From the NCBI GenBank assembly GCA_022649135.1, contig JALCNP010000004.1:119019-183018 (forward strand): a stretch of 64,000 nt of DNA, read 5' to 3'. Below the pieces are notes generated by a model, which worked only from the letters and a program-made list of their open reading frames with translations, was not told the origin of the DNA and did not search any database. This document shows positions 20,473 through 30,347 of this stretch, piece by piece. Each line of letters opens with the position of its first letter. Position 1 is the stretch's first letter. This stretch comes from Bifidobacterium sp. (GTDB taxonomy: Bacteria > Actinomycetota > Actinomycetes > Actinomycetales > Bifidobacteriaceae). Made by a program: the position numbers and the translations under genes.

Positions 20473-22797
20473 ATGAGTAGGATCATCGATCTTTGCAAAC
20501 ATGTGCCTTTGCTGCCTGTCACCATAGTGTCGGCGGCCATAATAGCGATTCTGTGGAATTGGCGTCCGTGGGGATCCATTCCCGGGCCGTACAACCCTTC
20601 GGCGGGCCAGTGGGTGGCCATACTGCTGGTAGCCTATACCGTCGTTGATACGGTGCGCAGCATGGTCGAGGATTTCCGTCACGGGCACGCCGGCGTCGAC
20701 ATCCTCGCCGTCATCGCCATCCTTTCCACTCTCGCCGTTCAGGAGTATTGGGCGAGCTGGGCCGTCGTGCTGATGATCTGGTCGGGCGACGCCATAGAGG
20801 AATACGCGCAGGAGAAGGCGAAAAGCAATCTTACGGCACTGGTCAGCGCCGCTCCGCAGACCGCGCATGTGGTGAATCTTCCGGGTGTCGGTGCTGGTGT
20901 TGGTACCGGCGGCGGGCGGACGCCCGAAGGCGGCGGCAACGCCACGGTTTCCCGCGAGACCCAGGGGAACGAGGGCTTCCGCTCGGTGACCGGTCCGGCT
21001 TCCGCCGCGCAGTCTTCCGGACATGGGGCTGACGCGGGCGACGCGCATTTTCACACGGTCGCGGTCCAGGATGTGAAACTCGGTGACGTCCTGGTCGTGC
21101 TCCCGGGGGAGACCACGCCGGTCGATGGTGAGCTGCTGAGCGGATCGGCCACGCTGGATCTGAGCAACATCAACGGCGAGCCGGTTCCCCGGGAGATCTT
21201 CGCCGGGGCGCGCGTCATGTCCGGCGCGGTGAACGGTTCGACTACGCTGACCATGAGGGCCACGCAGCTTGCACAGGACTCGCAGTATCAGCACATCCTT
21301 GCGCTGGTCTCCTCGGCTCAGAACTCACGGGCCGCCGTGGTGAAGACCGCCGACGTGCTGGCCATCCCCTTCACGATTCTCTCCCTGTGCATCGCCTGCG
21401 CGGCATGGTTCGTCTCCGGGACCCCCACGCGGTTCGCGCAGGTGCTGGTGCTGGCCACGCCATGCCCGCTGCTGATAGCCGCCCCCGTCGCCTATATGGC
21501 GGGCACAGGGCGTCTCGCCAAGGCGGGGATTCTCATCAAGGTTCAGGAGGTCTTGGAGAATCTGGGCCGCGTCTCCCACATTTTCTTCGATAAAACCGGT
21601 ACGCTTACCGTGAAGCAGCCCCAGGTGGTTCGCGTTGATGTTCCCGATGGGGCCGGTGAGGTGCTGCGCGGCGCGGTCTGTGCGCCCGCCGTCCAGCCCG
21701 GTGTGCAAGGCGGTGCGCCCGCAGCGGTGCAGCCGTCTCCCGGGCGTGCGCGCACTGTTTCGTGGGACGGTCATGAGAAGGACCGCATCGTGATGCTTGC
21801 GGGCGTCGTGGAGACATACTCCGTGCATATCCTCGCCAAGGGCATAGCCCGCGCGGGAAACGAGGCGATGCGCCGTCTTCGCGCCCGTCCCTCGGACCCG
21901 GGCAAAGACTCGGGCGAGGTGGGCGGCCCTCAGGGGTATCCCGTGGTGAAGAACGTCAAGGAGGATGCCGGGAATGGTGTTTCCGGTGAGGTGGATGGGC
22001 TGACGGTCCGCGTGGGGCGCTTCGCCTACGTTATGCAAGGGGTCGTGCCGGTGTCGGCGCCTGACTCGCCGGCTCGCGCGGATGTCTCCGACTTTTTCCC
22101 GACACGCGATTTCACGGATCTGGCTGCGGATGAGATGGCGACGTATGTGGCCATCGAGGGGCGGCTGGCCGCGCGGCTTGTTCTGAAGGACGTGCCCCGA
22201 TCGAACTCGGCGTCCTCCATTAAGCGGCTTAGGGCGCTTGGCGTCCAGCGGCTGACGATGGTTACCGGCGACAAGATGGCATCCGCGCGCATCATCGCCG
22301 ACGAGGTCGGCATCGGTGATGTTCAGGCCGAGCTCTTCCCCGAGGACAAGGTGAAGGCCGTGGCTGACGCCGCCGCAAAAAGCGCGGGAAAGCTGCCCTG
22401 GTGGGATGCCGTTCTGGCCCGTTTCGCCGGCCAGCCGACGCAACGACCGATCACGATGATGGTCGGGGACGGTGTGAATGACGCCCCCGTCCTCGCCGCG
22501 GCGGACATCGGCATGGCGATTACCGACGGGACTTCGACCGCAGCCTCCGAATCGGCGCAGGTGGTGATCATGAACGATGACATCGGTGCCGTTCCCAGCG
22601 CGATCGCCATCGCCCGGCGAACGAAGCGGGTGATGCTTCAGGCGGTTGTAGCCGGTCTTGCCTTGGCTTTGGTGGGCATGGTCGCGGCGGCCTTCAATCT
22701 GATCCCCGTCGTCGTCGGCGCGTTTCTTCAGGAGGCCATAGACGTCATCTCCATTCTGTGGGCGTTGACGGCGCTGTTCGATCGCGACGAGGGGTGA
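20473..22797 (+). CDS. P1B-type heavy-metal P-type ATPase, intramembrane TPC motif
   Basis: DKTGTLTVKQ, GDGVNDAPVLAAADIGMA, LATPCPLLIAAPVAYMAGTGRLAKAGILIK; no N-terminal CxxC domain. Confidence 0.9.
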   Translation: MSRIIDLCKHVPLLPVTIVSAAIIAILWNWRPWGSIPGPYNPSAGQWVAILLVAYTVVDTVRSMVEDFRHGHAGVDILAVIAILSTLAVQEYWASWAVVLMIWSGDAIEEYAQEKAKSNLTALVSAAPQTAHVVNLPGVGAGVGTGGGRTPEGGGNATVSRETQGNEGFRSVTGPASAAQSSGHGADAGDAHFHTVAVQDVKLGDVLVVLPGETTPVDGELLSGSATLDLSNINGEPVPREIFAGARVMSGAVNGSTTLTMRATQLAQDSQYQHILALVSSAQNSRAAVVKTADVLAIPFTILSLCIACAAWFVSGTPTRFAQVLVLATPCPLLIAAPVAYMAGTGRLAKAGILIKVQEVLENLGRVSHIFFDKTGTLTVKQPQVVRVDVPDGAGEVLRGAVCAPAVQPGVQGGAPAAVQPSPGRARTVSWDGHEKDRIVMLAGVVETYSVHILAKGIARAGNEAMRRLRARPSDPGKDSGEVGGPQGYPVVKNVKEDAGNGVSGEVDGLTVRVGRFAYVMQGVVPVSAPDSPARADVSDFFPTRDFTDLAADEMATYVAIEGRLAARLVLKDVPRSNSASSIKRLRALGVQRLTMVTGDKMASARIIADEVGIGDVQAELFPEDKVKAVADAAAKSAGKLPWWDAVLARFAGQPTQRPITMMVGDGVNDAPVLAAADIGMAITDGTSTAASESAQVVIMNDDIGAVPSAIAIARRTKRVMLQAVVAGLALALVGMVAAAFNLIPVVVGAFLQEAIDVISILWALTALFDRDEG

Positions 22798-23081
22798 TTG
22801 ACGGCGGGTGATCGGCGAGAGACCGGGAGGCGTCTGGGTTGGCCGAACTGCGTGATGTCCGCCTGACGGGCTCGTTGTGCCGCCCGGATTCGTTTCCGCC
22901 CTCCCGGCCATCATGAATCGGGCGGGCGGGAGAGCGAACGGTGTCTGGCATGCCTGCGGGCGCCTGCTCATGGTGTCGGGGGTGGCGGCCGACCTCTCGG
23001 CATCGTGGAGTCAGATTCGGCAGACGGATCACCAGGCATAATACGTGCATATGAGGTGTAAAACACTGTTGCCGGGGCGGC

Positions 23082-24539
23082 ATGTGCGTTAGGCTTGAGC
23101 TTGTGACTGAGAACAATGAACTTCGCATTGCCGTAATCGGCGCCGGCCCGGCCGGCGTCTACTCCTCGGATATTTTCCTTCGCCAACTGGAAAAGACGGG
23201 CGAGGGACTGGGACTGGGAACAAAGGCCCGCATTGATCTGTTCGAAAAGCTCCCCGTGCCTTTCGGCCTGGTTCGCTACGGCGTTGCTCCCGACCATCCC
23301 AGCATCAAGTTCATAGCGGACGCCTTGGAGAAAACGTTGGACAATCCCGATATCCATTTGTACTGCGACGTGGAGTTCGGGAAGGACCTCACCGTGGAGG
23401 ATCTGCTGGACCGCTATGATGCCGTGCTGTTCGCCACGGGTGCCGTCGCCGACAGGCCGCTGACCATACCGGGGGCGGATCTGAACGGGGTTTTCGGCGC
23501 AGCGCGATTCGTGGAGTGGTACGACGGGTATCCCACCGGCGTACGCGAATGGCCGTTGGACGCGGAGCAGGTGGCCGTGATCGGCGGCGGAAACGTGGCC
23601 ATGGACGTCGCGCGTGAACTGATGCGCAACGCCGATGACCTGAAGGCGCGTACGGATATTCCCGACAATGTCTACGAGGGAATCAAACGCAACCGCATAC
23701 GTGACCTGCACCTATTCGTGCGCAGGGGTGTGGCGCAGGCGAAGTTCTCCGTTCAGGAGCTCAGGGAGATGGAGAAGCTGCCGGGGGTGCGGATCGTCGT
23801 TGACGAGGGTGACTTCGATCTTGACGAGGACACCGTCGACAAGGCGGGTGCGAACAAGCTCACCAGGCAGATGGTGGAGGAGCTTTTCGCCATTCGCGAT
23901 CTCGCCCAGGACATGGAGGACGACGGTGGGACCGATTATGCGGGCAACCCCGCCGACCGCACCTACCACCTGCATTTCAATGCCGCGCCCACGGAGATAC
24001 TGGGAGGCGAGGGCACCGTCCGCGCGATTCGCGTGGAGCGCACCGAAACAGGGGCCGATGGGGTGATGCACCATTCGGGAGCCTTTACGGACATACCGGT
24101 GCAGGCCGTTTACCACGCCATCGGGTACAAGCCGGCTTCGATTCCGGGGATTGCCTATGATGAGGGCCGCACGGTGTTGGCGAACGACGAGGGGCGCATC
24201 CTGCAATGCGTCGGCGGAGAGCGATGCGATCGTCTGTATGCGACCGGCTGGGCGAAGCGCGGGCCCGTTGGACTGATCGGCTCGACCAAATCCGATGCGC
24301 TGCTGATCGTGACCAACATGCTTGAGGATCTGGCGCAGGCGCCCGGTTCGGGGCGTCTCGCCGCCGATCGGGACCCCGAGTCGATTGATCGTCTGCTTGC
24401 CGAACGTGACGTGAAGCCGCTTGGTTTCGCCGAGTGGAAAAAAATCGATGCGTTTGAGCGCGCGCAGGGTGCGAAGGAGAACCGGGAGCATAAGAAGATC
24501 ATCGATCCGGAGCAGATGCGCCGTATCGCCCGCGCGTAG
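23082..24539 (+). CDS. fprA: Ferredoxin/flavodoxin-NADP+ reductase, adrenodoxin-reductase (FprA) family
   Basis: RIAVIGAGPAGVYSSDIFLRQ, FGLVRYGVAPDHPSIKF, IGGGNVAMDVARELMRN; real start may be GTG ~23103. Confidence 0.9.
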   Translation: MCVRLELVTENNELRIAVIGAGPAGVYSSDIFLRQLEKTGEGLGLGTKARIDLFEKLPVPFGLVRYGVAPDHPSIKFIADALEKTLDNPDIHLYCDVEFGKDLTVEDLLDRYDAVLFATGAVADRPLTIPGADLNGVFGAARFVEWYDGYPTGVREWPLDAEQVAVIGGGNVAMDVARELMRNADDLKARTDIPDNVYEGIKRNRIRDLHLFVRRGVAQAKFSVQELREMEKLPGVRIVVDEGDFDLDEDTVDKAGANKLTRQMVEELFAIRDLAQDMEDDGGTDYAGNPADRTYHLHFNAAPTEILGGEGTVRAIRVERTETGADGVMHHSGAFTDIPVQAVYHAIGYKPASIPGIAYDEGRTVLANDEGRILQCVGGERCDRLYATGWAKRGPVGLIGSTKSDALLIVTNMLEDLAQAPGSGRLAADRDPESIDRLLAERDVKPLGFAEWKKIDAFERAQGAKENREHKKIIDPEQMRRIARA

Positions 24540-24665
24540 CGGAGATTGCCGAGGGAGCCTGCCACCGGGATGCCGTTACCGCGGTTTCCGCATACCTGTT
24601 CGGCGGGTGCGCGCATACGGGTGACGTTCAGCAAAAATCCAGACCCTGTGATTAGGATTTTCACT

Positions 24666-25607
24666 ATGAATGGCAAGTTACGGGTGCACGGTCATTTCAA
24701 TGGCCTGAAAACGACGTTGTTGTTCGCCCTCATGTGGGCCGTGATCATGCTGATCTGGTGGCTCACCGGCGCCAGTAACGACACGTTGGTCATATACATC
24801 GTCATTGGCCTGGTCGTCTCCTTCGGCTCGTACTGGTTCTCCGACCGCCTCTCGATCGCCGCCATGCGTGCCCATGAGGTTTCCGAACAGGATCAGCCCG
24901 CACTGTACGCGATCGTGCGTGAGCTGTCCGCGAAGGCGGGAAAGCCGATGCCTCGGATCTACGTGGCCCCGACACTGAGCCCCAATGCATTCGCCACGGG
25001 AAGGAACGAGAGGCACGCGGCCGTGTGCTGCACGCAGGGGATCCTCCAGATTCTCAACGAGCGTGAGATTCGCGGCGTTCTGGGACACGAGCTGATGCAT
25101 GTGTATAACCATGACATCCTCACCTCGGCAATAGCGTCGGCCATGGCCACGGTCATCACCTATCTGGGCTATTCGCTGATGTACGTCGGTGGGGGCAGGG
25201 ACAGGTCGAGCCGCTCGGATTCCGGAGCTCTGGGTCTTATCGGCATGCTGCTCAGCATGATTCTGGCTCCGTTGGGGGCGTCGCTGATCCAGATGGCCAT
25301 TTCGAGGACTCGCGAATTCGACGCTGACGAGGACGGTAGCATGCTGACGGGGGATCCCGAGGCACTGGCTTCGGCTCTGAACAAGATATCCTATGGGGCT
25401 CAGACACATCAGATGCCGCACACTGCCGGAACTCAGAGCGTGTCCGCCATGATGATCACCAACCCGTTCTCCTCCCAGGGTTTTAGCCGCCTGTTCTCCA
25501 CGCATCCGCCGACCGATGAACGCATAGCCCGTCTGATGCAGATGGCCCAGGAGATGCATGCCTCGGGCGTTGAGGCCGGAGGGGATCGCGGCCAGGTCGG
25601 CTATTGA
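24666..25607 (+). CDS. htpX: M48 family protease HtpX
   Basis: HELMHVYNHD zinc motif, APTLSPNAFATGRN, N-terminal TM pair; ATG at 24666. Confidence 0.92.
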   Translation: MNGKLRVHGHFNGLKTTLLFALMWAVIMLIWWLTGASNDTLVIYIVIGLVVSFGSYWFSDRLSIAAMRAHEVSEQDQPALYAIVRELSAKAGKPMPRIYVAPTLSPNAFATGRNERHAAVCCTQGILQILNEREIRGVLGHELMHVYNHDILTSAIASAMATVITYLGYSLMYVGGGRDRSSRSDSGALGLIGMLLSMILAPLGASLIQMAISRTREFDADEDGSMLTGDPEALASALNKISYGAQTHQMPHTAGTQSVSAMMITNPFSSQGFSRLFSTHPPTDERIARLMQMAQEMHASGVEAGGDRGQVGY

Positions 25608-25672
25608 TCAGGCCGCCGTTGGTCAGGCCGGTCGGCACGCTGCGAAGGGTCGTCGCATGCCGGCGGCGGCTG

Positions 25673-26395
25673 CTACCGACGGCCCTTCCCGGCGGAAGGT
25701 GAAGGGGCGTCCTCATGCTGCATGGGGACGGGGAGTTTCCCATACAGATACCGGTCCAGCGTGGGGCCGATGACGGCTGCCACCTGAGGAATGGGTATGC
25801 TTGCCAGAGGTTCGGTTTTCATGATGTATCGGACCATCACCAATCCAAGGATCTGCGTTCCGATTGCGTTGATGCGCTGCCGTGCATGATCGATCGTGTG
25901 GTGCTCGAGAATCCGATCGATTATCTGCTCCTGAATGAAACGTTCGAAGATGTGCCGCACCTGTTCGCTGGTGCCGAGTTCCCGCACCAGCGCCAGATAG
26001 GAGTCCCCGAAATCGGGCGTTTCGATTTCACGAAGAAAAGCGTTGAGAAAGCGCTCTCCGGAGACGTCTCCTCCCTGCTTCCCGGATGCGAGGAGAAGGG
26101 CGAGCAGACCGCGCTGATTGTATGTTTCGGCGATCGCCGCGGAGAACAGCTCCTCCTTGCCGCCGAAATAGTAGTGGACGAGCCTTGCGTCGCAACCAGC
26201 GCGGCGTGCGATCCCCCGCATGGTCGTTCCGCGGAACCCGTTGGCCGCGAAATCCTTTTTCGCCGCAACCAGAATGTCATGCCGTGTCGTTGATTCGTTT
26301 CCCGCCCGTCTTCCCCGATGCTGCCCGCCTTCCTTATGGCTGTTTTGTGTGTCCATCCCGCGCCGGCTTTCCTGATCTGATATGAATGCCAGCAT
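25673..26395 (-). CDS. TetR family transcriptional regulator
   Basis: HDILVAAKKDFAANGFRGTTMRGIARRAGCDARLVHYYFGGKEELF HTH. Confidence 0.9.
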   Translation of the reverse strand: MLAFISDQESRRGMDTQNSHKEGGQHRGRRAGNESTTRHDILVAAKKDFAANGFRGTTMRGIARRAGCDARLVHYYFGGKEELFSAAIAETYNQRGLLALLLASGKQGGDVSGERFLNAFLREIETPDFGDSYLALVRELGTSEQVRHIFERFIQEQIIDRILEHHTIDHARQRINAIGTQILGLVMVRYIMKTEPLASIPIPQVAAVIGPTLDRYLYGKLPVPMQHEDAPSPSAGKGRR

Positions 26396-26555
26396 AACAA
26401 TGAGGCTATTGATTTTCCAGTTGGGGAATGTGTGGTATCTTTAATTCGTCACTTGGTGAATTACCGCGATTCCGGTAAGGTCAATGGCGGATGCCGATAC
26501 GGCAGCCGGGTTCGAACGCGGACGTCCCATCGTCCCGAGGACAAGGAGAGCTAGC

Positions 26556-27854
26556 ATGAGGGCTTTGATTATCAAGGAGTTCAGGGAGCTGCTGCGCGAT
26601 CGGCGCACGCTGGCCATGCTGATCGTCATGCCGGTGATCCTGCTTGTGGTCTTCGGATACGCGGCCAATTTCAACGTGGACAAGATATCCGTGACCGTCA
26701 TCGGGGGGCAGGCGCGGGAAGTCGCCGCGGACATCCGCTCCCTTGACGCGGGCAAGGACGACATCGACATCGTCAAGGTCGACGGGAACCCCTCACTGGG
26801 CAGGGGCGAGGCCGAAAGCATTCTGCGCAACCGTCGGAGCGACGCGGTTGTGGTCTCCCAGCGCAAAGCGGGAGCGGATGACACGCTCAACGCTCGAATG
26901 CGAGTGTACGTGGACGGAACCCAACTGTTCACCGCCCAGGCGTCGAACCGTGTATTTCTCGGTCTTGTCTCGCAGGATACCCAGAATCGAGTCGAACGAC
27001 TGCAGAAGACGATCGCGAAAACCAGCGACGACGCGGCCCGGACACAGGAGGCGCTGAAGAAGTACGTCGGACAGCTGCAGGAGTTCCGCAATCAGCTTGG
27101 CGCCGCGTTGGCGGCCGGGCGGACATTGCCGGCCGTTCCGACGCCTCCCGTCTTCGCGGCGCCCTCGGCGGTCGCCACGGTCTCCCTCCCTTCGATCCAG
27201 ACCACCAGCATTGTGCATGTTCTCTTCAATCCCGACCTTAAAACCTCGTGGGTCATGGTCCCGGGGCTCATCGGACTGATCCTGACTCTGATCGGAACCG
27301 TGGTGACCAGCATCGGGCTCGTCAGGGAGAGGGAAAGCGGTACGCTCGAGCAGCTGGCGGTGATGCCGCTGCGTCCGGCCTCGATCATCATGGGGAAAAT
27401 CGTGCCGTACTTCATCCTGGCCCTGATGGACATGCTGATTATCACCGTGCTCGGGATATGGCTGTTCAAGGTTCCCTTCGTCGGCAGCGTCCCGATCTTC
27501 GCCCTTGGAGTGGCCCTGTTTCTGTTCGTGGTTCTTGGTCTCGGGGTGATGATCTCGTCGTTGTCGCAGACCACCGGCCAGGCCATTCAGATGGCTCTGA
27601 TGATCACCATGCCGCAGATTCTTCTCAGCGGCCTGATCTTCCCCCTGTCGTCGATGGCGGTAGGGGTGCGCTGGATAGGGTACGTGCTGCCGCTCACGTG
27701 GTTCATCGTCGTGTCCCAGGGCGTGATGCTGCGGGGGGCCGAGCTCTCCTCGCTGTGGATTGCGCTGACCATTCTGGCGGCCCAGGCCGTGGTGATCTTC
27801 GGTGCGGCGACATTGCGCATGCGGCGGCTTCTCACCCATGGAGGCTCGCGATGA
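26556..27854 (+). CDS. ABC-2 type transporter permease
   Basis: MRALIIKEFRELLRDRRTLAMLIVMPVILLVVFGYAANF; later RERESGTLEQLAVMPLRPASIIMGKIVPYF. Confidence 0.9.
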   Translation: MRALIIKEFRELLRDRRTLAMLIVMPVILLVVFGYAANFNVDKISVTVIGGQAREVAADIRSLDAGKDDIDIVKVDGNPSLGRGEAESILRNRRSDAVVVSQRKAGADDTLNARMRVYVDGTQLFTAQASNRVFLGLVSQDTQNRVERLQKTIAKTSDDAARTQEALKKYVGQLQEFRNQLGAALAAGRTLPAVPTPPVFAAPSAVATVSLPSIQTTSIVHVLFNPDLKTSWVMVPGLIGLILTLIGTVVTSIGLVRERESGTLEQLAVMPLRPASIIMGKIVPYFILALMDMLIITVLGIWLFKVPFVGSVPIFALGVALFLFVVLGLGVMISSLSQTTGQAIQMALMITMPQILLSGLIFPLSSMAVGVRWIGYVLPLTWFIVVSQGVMLRGAELSSLWIALTILAAQAVVIFGAATLRMRRLLTHGGSR

Positions 27855-29662
27855 GCGTCGTCATGCACGCGGTCAGTGCTTCGTATGACGGGGTGAAGGC
27901 CCTCGATGGCATCGATGCGACTTTCGAGTCCGGATTGGTGACCGCGCTCGTAGGCGGGGACGGTGCCGGAAAGTCAACCCTGCTGAAAATTCTGGCAGGG
28001 CGTCTCGCATGTGACTCCGGTTCGATTGACGGACTGCCGTCGAAGGCTCATATCGGATACCAGCCCGCAGACGGGGGCGTATGGGACAATCTTTCCGTCA
28101 TCGACAACATGAGATTCGTTGCGCGTGTCTACGGGCTTGATTCCGCCTGTGCCCGGGAGCGGATACCGCAGCTTGTGGAACGGGCGGGGCTGTCCGCCGT
28201 CCTCGGCCGTGCGGCGGGAAATCTTTCCGGGGGAATGCGTCGCAAGCTGGGATTCATCATGGCCGCCGTCCATTCGCCCGACCTGCTGCTTCTTGACGAG
28301 CCGACAACGGGTGTCGATCCCCCCAGCCGCGAGGAGCTATGGTCGCTGATCGGCACGGAGGCGATGAGAGGAAGCACCGTCGTCATCTCCACGACCTATG
28401 TCGACGAGTCGGAGCGGGCAGGAGGGCTGTATCTGCTCAACAGGGGCCGAGTCCTGGCTCACGGGCGGGCGGCGACGATCTCGTCCGGCATCCCCGGACG
28501 GCTATACCAGGCGCCTTTCCGGCAGGTGTCGGTGCTGCCTGAGGGGGACGGTCTGCATAATTGGCGGCGTGCGGACACGGCGTTCGTCTGGAGCTCCGGC
28601 ATCGGTTCGGATGACGCTGCGCCGCAGGGCTTTACCCGATGCGATGCGGATATGGAGAATGCCAGCATCATACTGCTTCTCCGTGATGAGGACGCGCACG
28701 GCGGCAGTGCCGTTGCCGAAATGCCGGGGTCGGCACGGCGTCAGCCCCCGCAGGTGCCGCTGCCCCCGCAGACGCCGTCGACCCATGCCGTTGCAAAGGT
28801 CGTGGAGGTCGACCACGTCGTGAAACGCTTCGGGAAATTCACCGCGTTGGACGGCGTGTCCCTGGACGTTCGCCCCGGCGAGATCGTGGGGTTGATCGGA
28901 GGCAACGGCGCCGGCAAAACCACGCTGATGCGTATCCTTCTCGGGCTGGAGATGGCCACCAAGGGCAGCGTCAAGCTTTTCGGCGGTGCCCCGGGGCATG
29001 ATGCGCGCAGACGTGTGGGATACGTGCCGCAGGGGCTCGGCCTGTACCCTGCATTGAGCGCGCTGGAGAATCTGAGGTTTTCGGCGCAGGTCTTCCGATC
29101 CGAGATCGATGACCACACGTTGTCGTTCGCGCGAGAATGCGGGCCGAGGCCGGTGAGCAGCCTGCCTTGGGGAACCAGACGGCTGCTGGCGTATCTCGTG
29201 GCGGAGCAGCATGATCCGGATCTGTTCGTGCTTGACGAGCCCACGTCCGGAATGGATCCCGTCGCCCGTATGCGCTTGTGGAAGGAGATCCATCGCAAGG
29301 CCGACAGCGGCGCGGGCGCCCTGGTCACCACGCATTACATGGCGGAGGCGGCCCAGTGCGACCGGTGCGTCATCCTTTCGCAGGGCGTGATGCTCGCCAA
29401 CGGCACCGTGGACGAGATCATCGGGCGCCATCGCTCTCTTGTCGTTCGCGCGTCCCGCTGGCAGGAGGTCTTCGCCTGTCTGCGCACGGCCGGTCTGCCG
29501 GTCTCCTTCGAGGGCCGCGCGCTGCGGGTCGCCGACGGCAGGGAGGCCGAGGTCCGGACGCTTCTTGATTCGGCCGGCGAGCGATATGAGATCGAGCATG
29601 TGCCCGCATCGTTGGAGGATATGCTCGCCATACTGCCCCGACGGAATGCCTCTCATGCATGA
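27851..29662 (+). CDS. Tandem (two-domain) ABC transporter ATP-binding protein
   Basis: Walker A GGDGAGKSTL and GGNGAGKTTL; Walker B LLLDEPTTGVD and FVLDEPTSGMD; ATGA overlap with permease. Confidence 0.9.
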   Translation: MSVVMHAVSASYDGVKALDGIDATFESGLVTALVGGDGAGKSTLLKILAGRLACDSGSIDGLPSKAHIGYQPADGGVWDNLSVIDNMRFVARVYGLDSACARERIPQLVERAGLSAVLGRAAGNLSGGMRRKLGFIMAAVHSPDLLLLDEPTTGVDPPSREELWSLIGTEAMRGSTVVISTTYVDESERAGGLYLLNRGRVLAHGRAATISSGIPGRLYQAPFRQVSVLPEGDGLHNWRRADTAFVWSSGIGSDDAAPQGFTRCDADMENASIILLLRDEDAHGGSAVAEMPGSARRQPPQVPLPPQTPSTHAVAKVVEVDHVVKRFGKFTALDGVSLDVRPGEIVGLIGGNGAGKTTLMRILLGLEMATKGSVKLFGGAPGHDARRRVGYVPQGLGLYPALSALENLRFSAQVFRSEIDDHTLSFARECGPRPVSSLPWGTRRLLAYLVAEQHDPDLFVLDEPTSGMDPVARMRLWKEIHRKADSGAGALVTTHYMAEAAQCDRCVILSQGVMLANGTVDEIIGRHRSLVVRASRWQEVFACLRTAGLPVSFEGRALRVADGREAEVRTLLDSAGERYEIEHVPASLEDMLAILPRRNASHA

Positions 29663-29757
29663 GATTGCGCAAGGTCCGGACTGCCGCGGCACGAATGTGC
29701 GAGAAGGGGCGGTCTCGTGCTAGACTGTCTACTCGTGGCCCGGTGCATTGGGTTCGT

Positions 29758-29831
29758 GCGGATGTAGTTCATTGGTAGAATGGAAGCTTCCCAAGCTTCA
29801 GAGGCGGGTTCGATTCCCGTCATCCGCTCCA
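29758..29831 (+). tRNA. tRNA-Gly(CCC), CCA encoded
   Basis: GCGGATGTAGTTCATTGGTAGAATGGAAGCTTCCCAAGCTTCAGAGGCGGGTTCGATTCCCGTCATCCGCTCCA. Confidence 0.95.
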
Positions 29832-29835
29832 GAGG

Positions 29836-30300
29836 TCATCGGAATTCCAGATACCGTGCAGACATAAAGGTGCAGCGTCCGATGATCGAACCGCCTGCGA
29901 AGGCGATGAGAGCAAGGCTCAGCAAAGGGGCATATGCACCCGTTCCATAGCTTCGTATCAGCCATTTCGCGCCGATGATAGCGGCATAGAGAAGCAGGCT
30001 TTGATAGGATTCCTGATAGTAGATGTCACCGCTGCTCTGATCCCTGTGATATTTCAGCGTGCGGCCTCTCATTAGTCCCACGAGGAAGCCCAGGGCTGCG
30101 CATATCAGCGCGGACGCCACGCCGATGGCGGAAAGATCCGGGGCCGTGAGATAGTCCTGGATGACCATTGCGAGGAAAAGCACGGGCATCAGCCACAGGT
30201 CGGGGAATTTGATGCGCTTGCTTGCCCCGGACTGCAGGCGAAGGAATTTCAAGACGATGATGACGAGCGCGATTGCGCTGAAGTTGAGGTATTGATTCAT
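29836..30300 (-). CDS. Hypothetical integral membrane protein
   Basis: 154 aa, several hydrophobic helices; downstream of an XRE regulator on the same strand. Confidence 0.65.
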   Translation of the reverse strand: MNQYLNFSAIALVIIVLKFLRLQSGASKRIKFPDLWLMPVLFLAMVIQDYLTAPDLSAIGVASALICAALGFLVGLMRGRTLKYHRDQSSGDIYYQESYQSLLLYAAIIGAKWLIRSYGTGAYAPLLSLALIAFAGGSIIGRCTFMSARYLEFR

Positions 30301-30347
30301 GTGGATTCGTGTCCTGCCCGCCGAGGCCGGCGGTTGGCCGCACGGGG

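Noticed and set aside
21325-22971. 548-aa minus-strand ORF antisense to the P-type ATPase
   Set aside because: His/Arg-rich shadow translation without recognisable domains; the plus strand is clearly coding.
27248-27850. N-terminal extension of the 804-aa ORF ahead of the tandem ABC ATPase
   Set aside because: It overlaps the permease gene in a different frame; the true start is the ATGA-coupled ATG at 27851.
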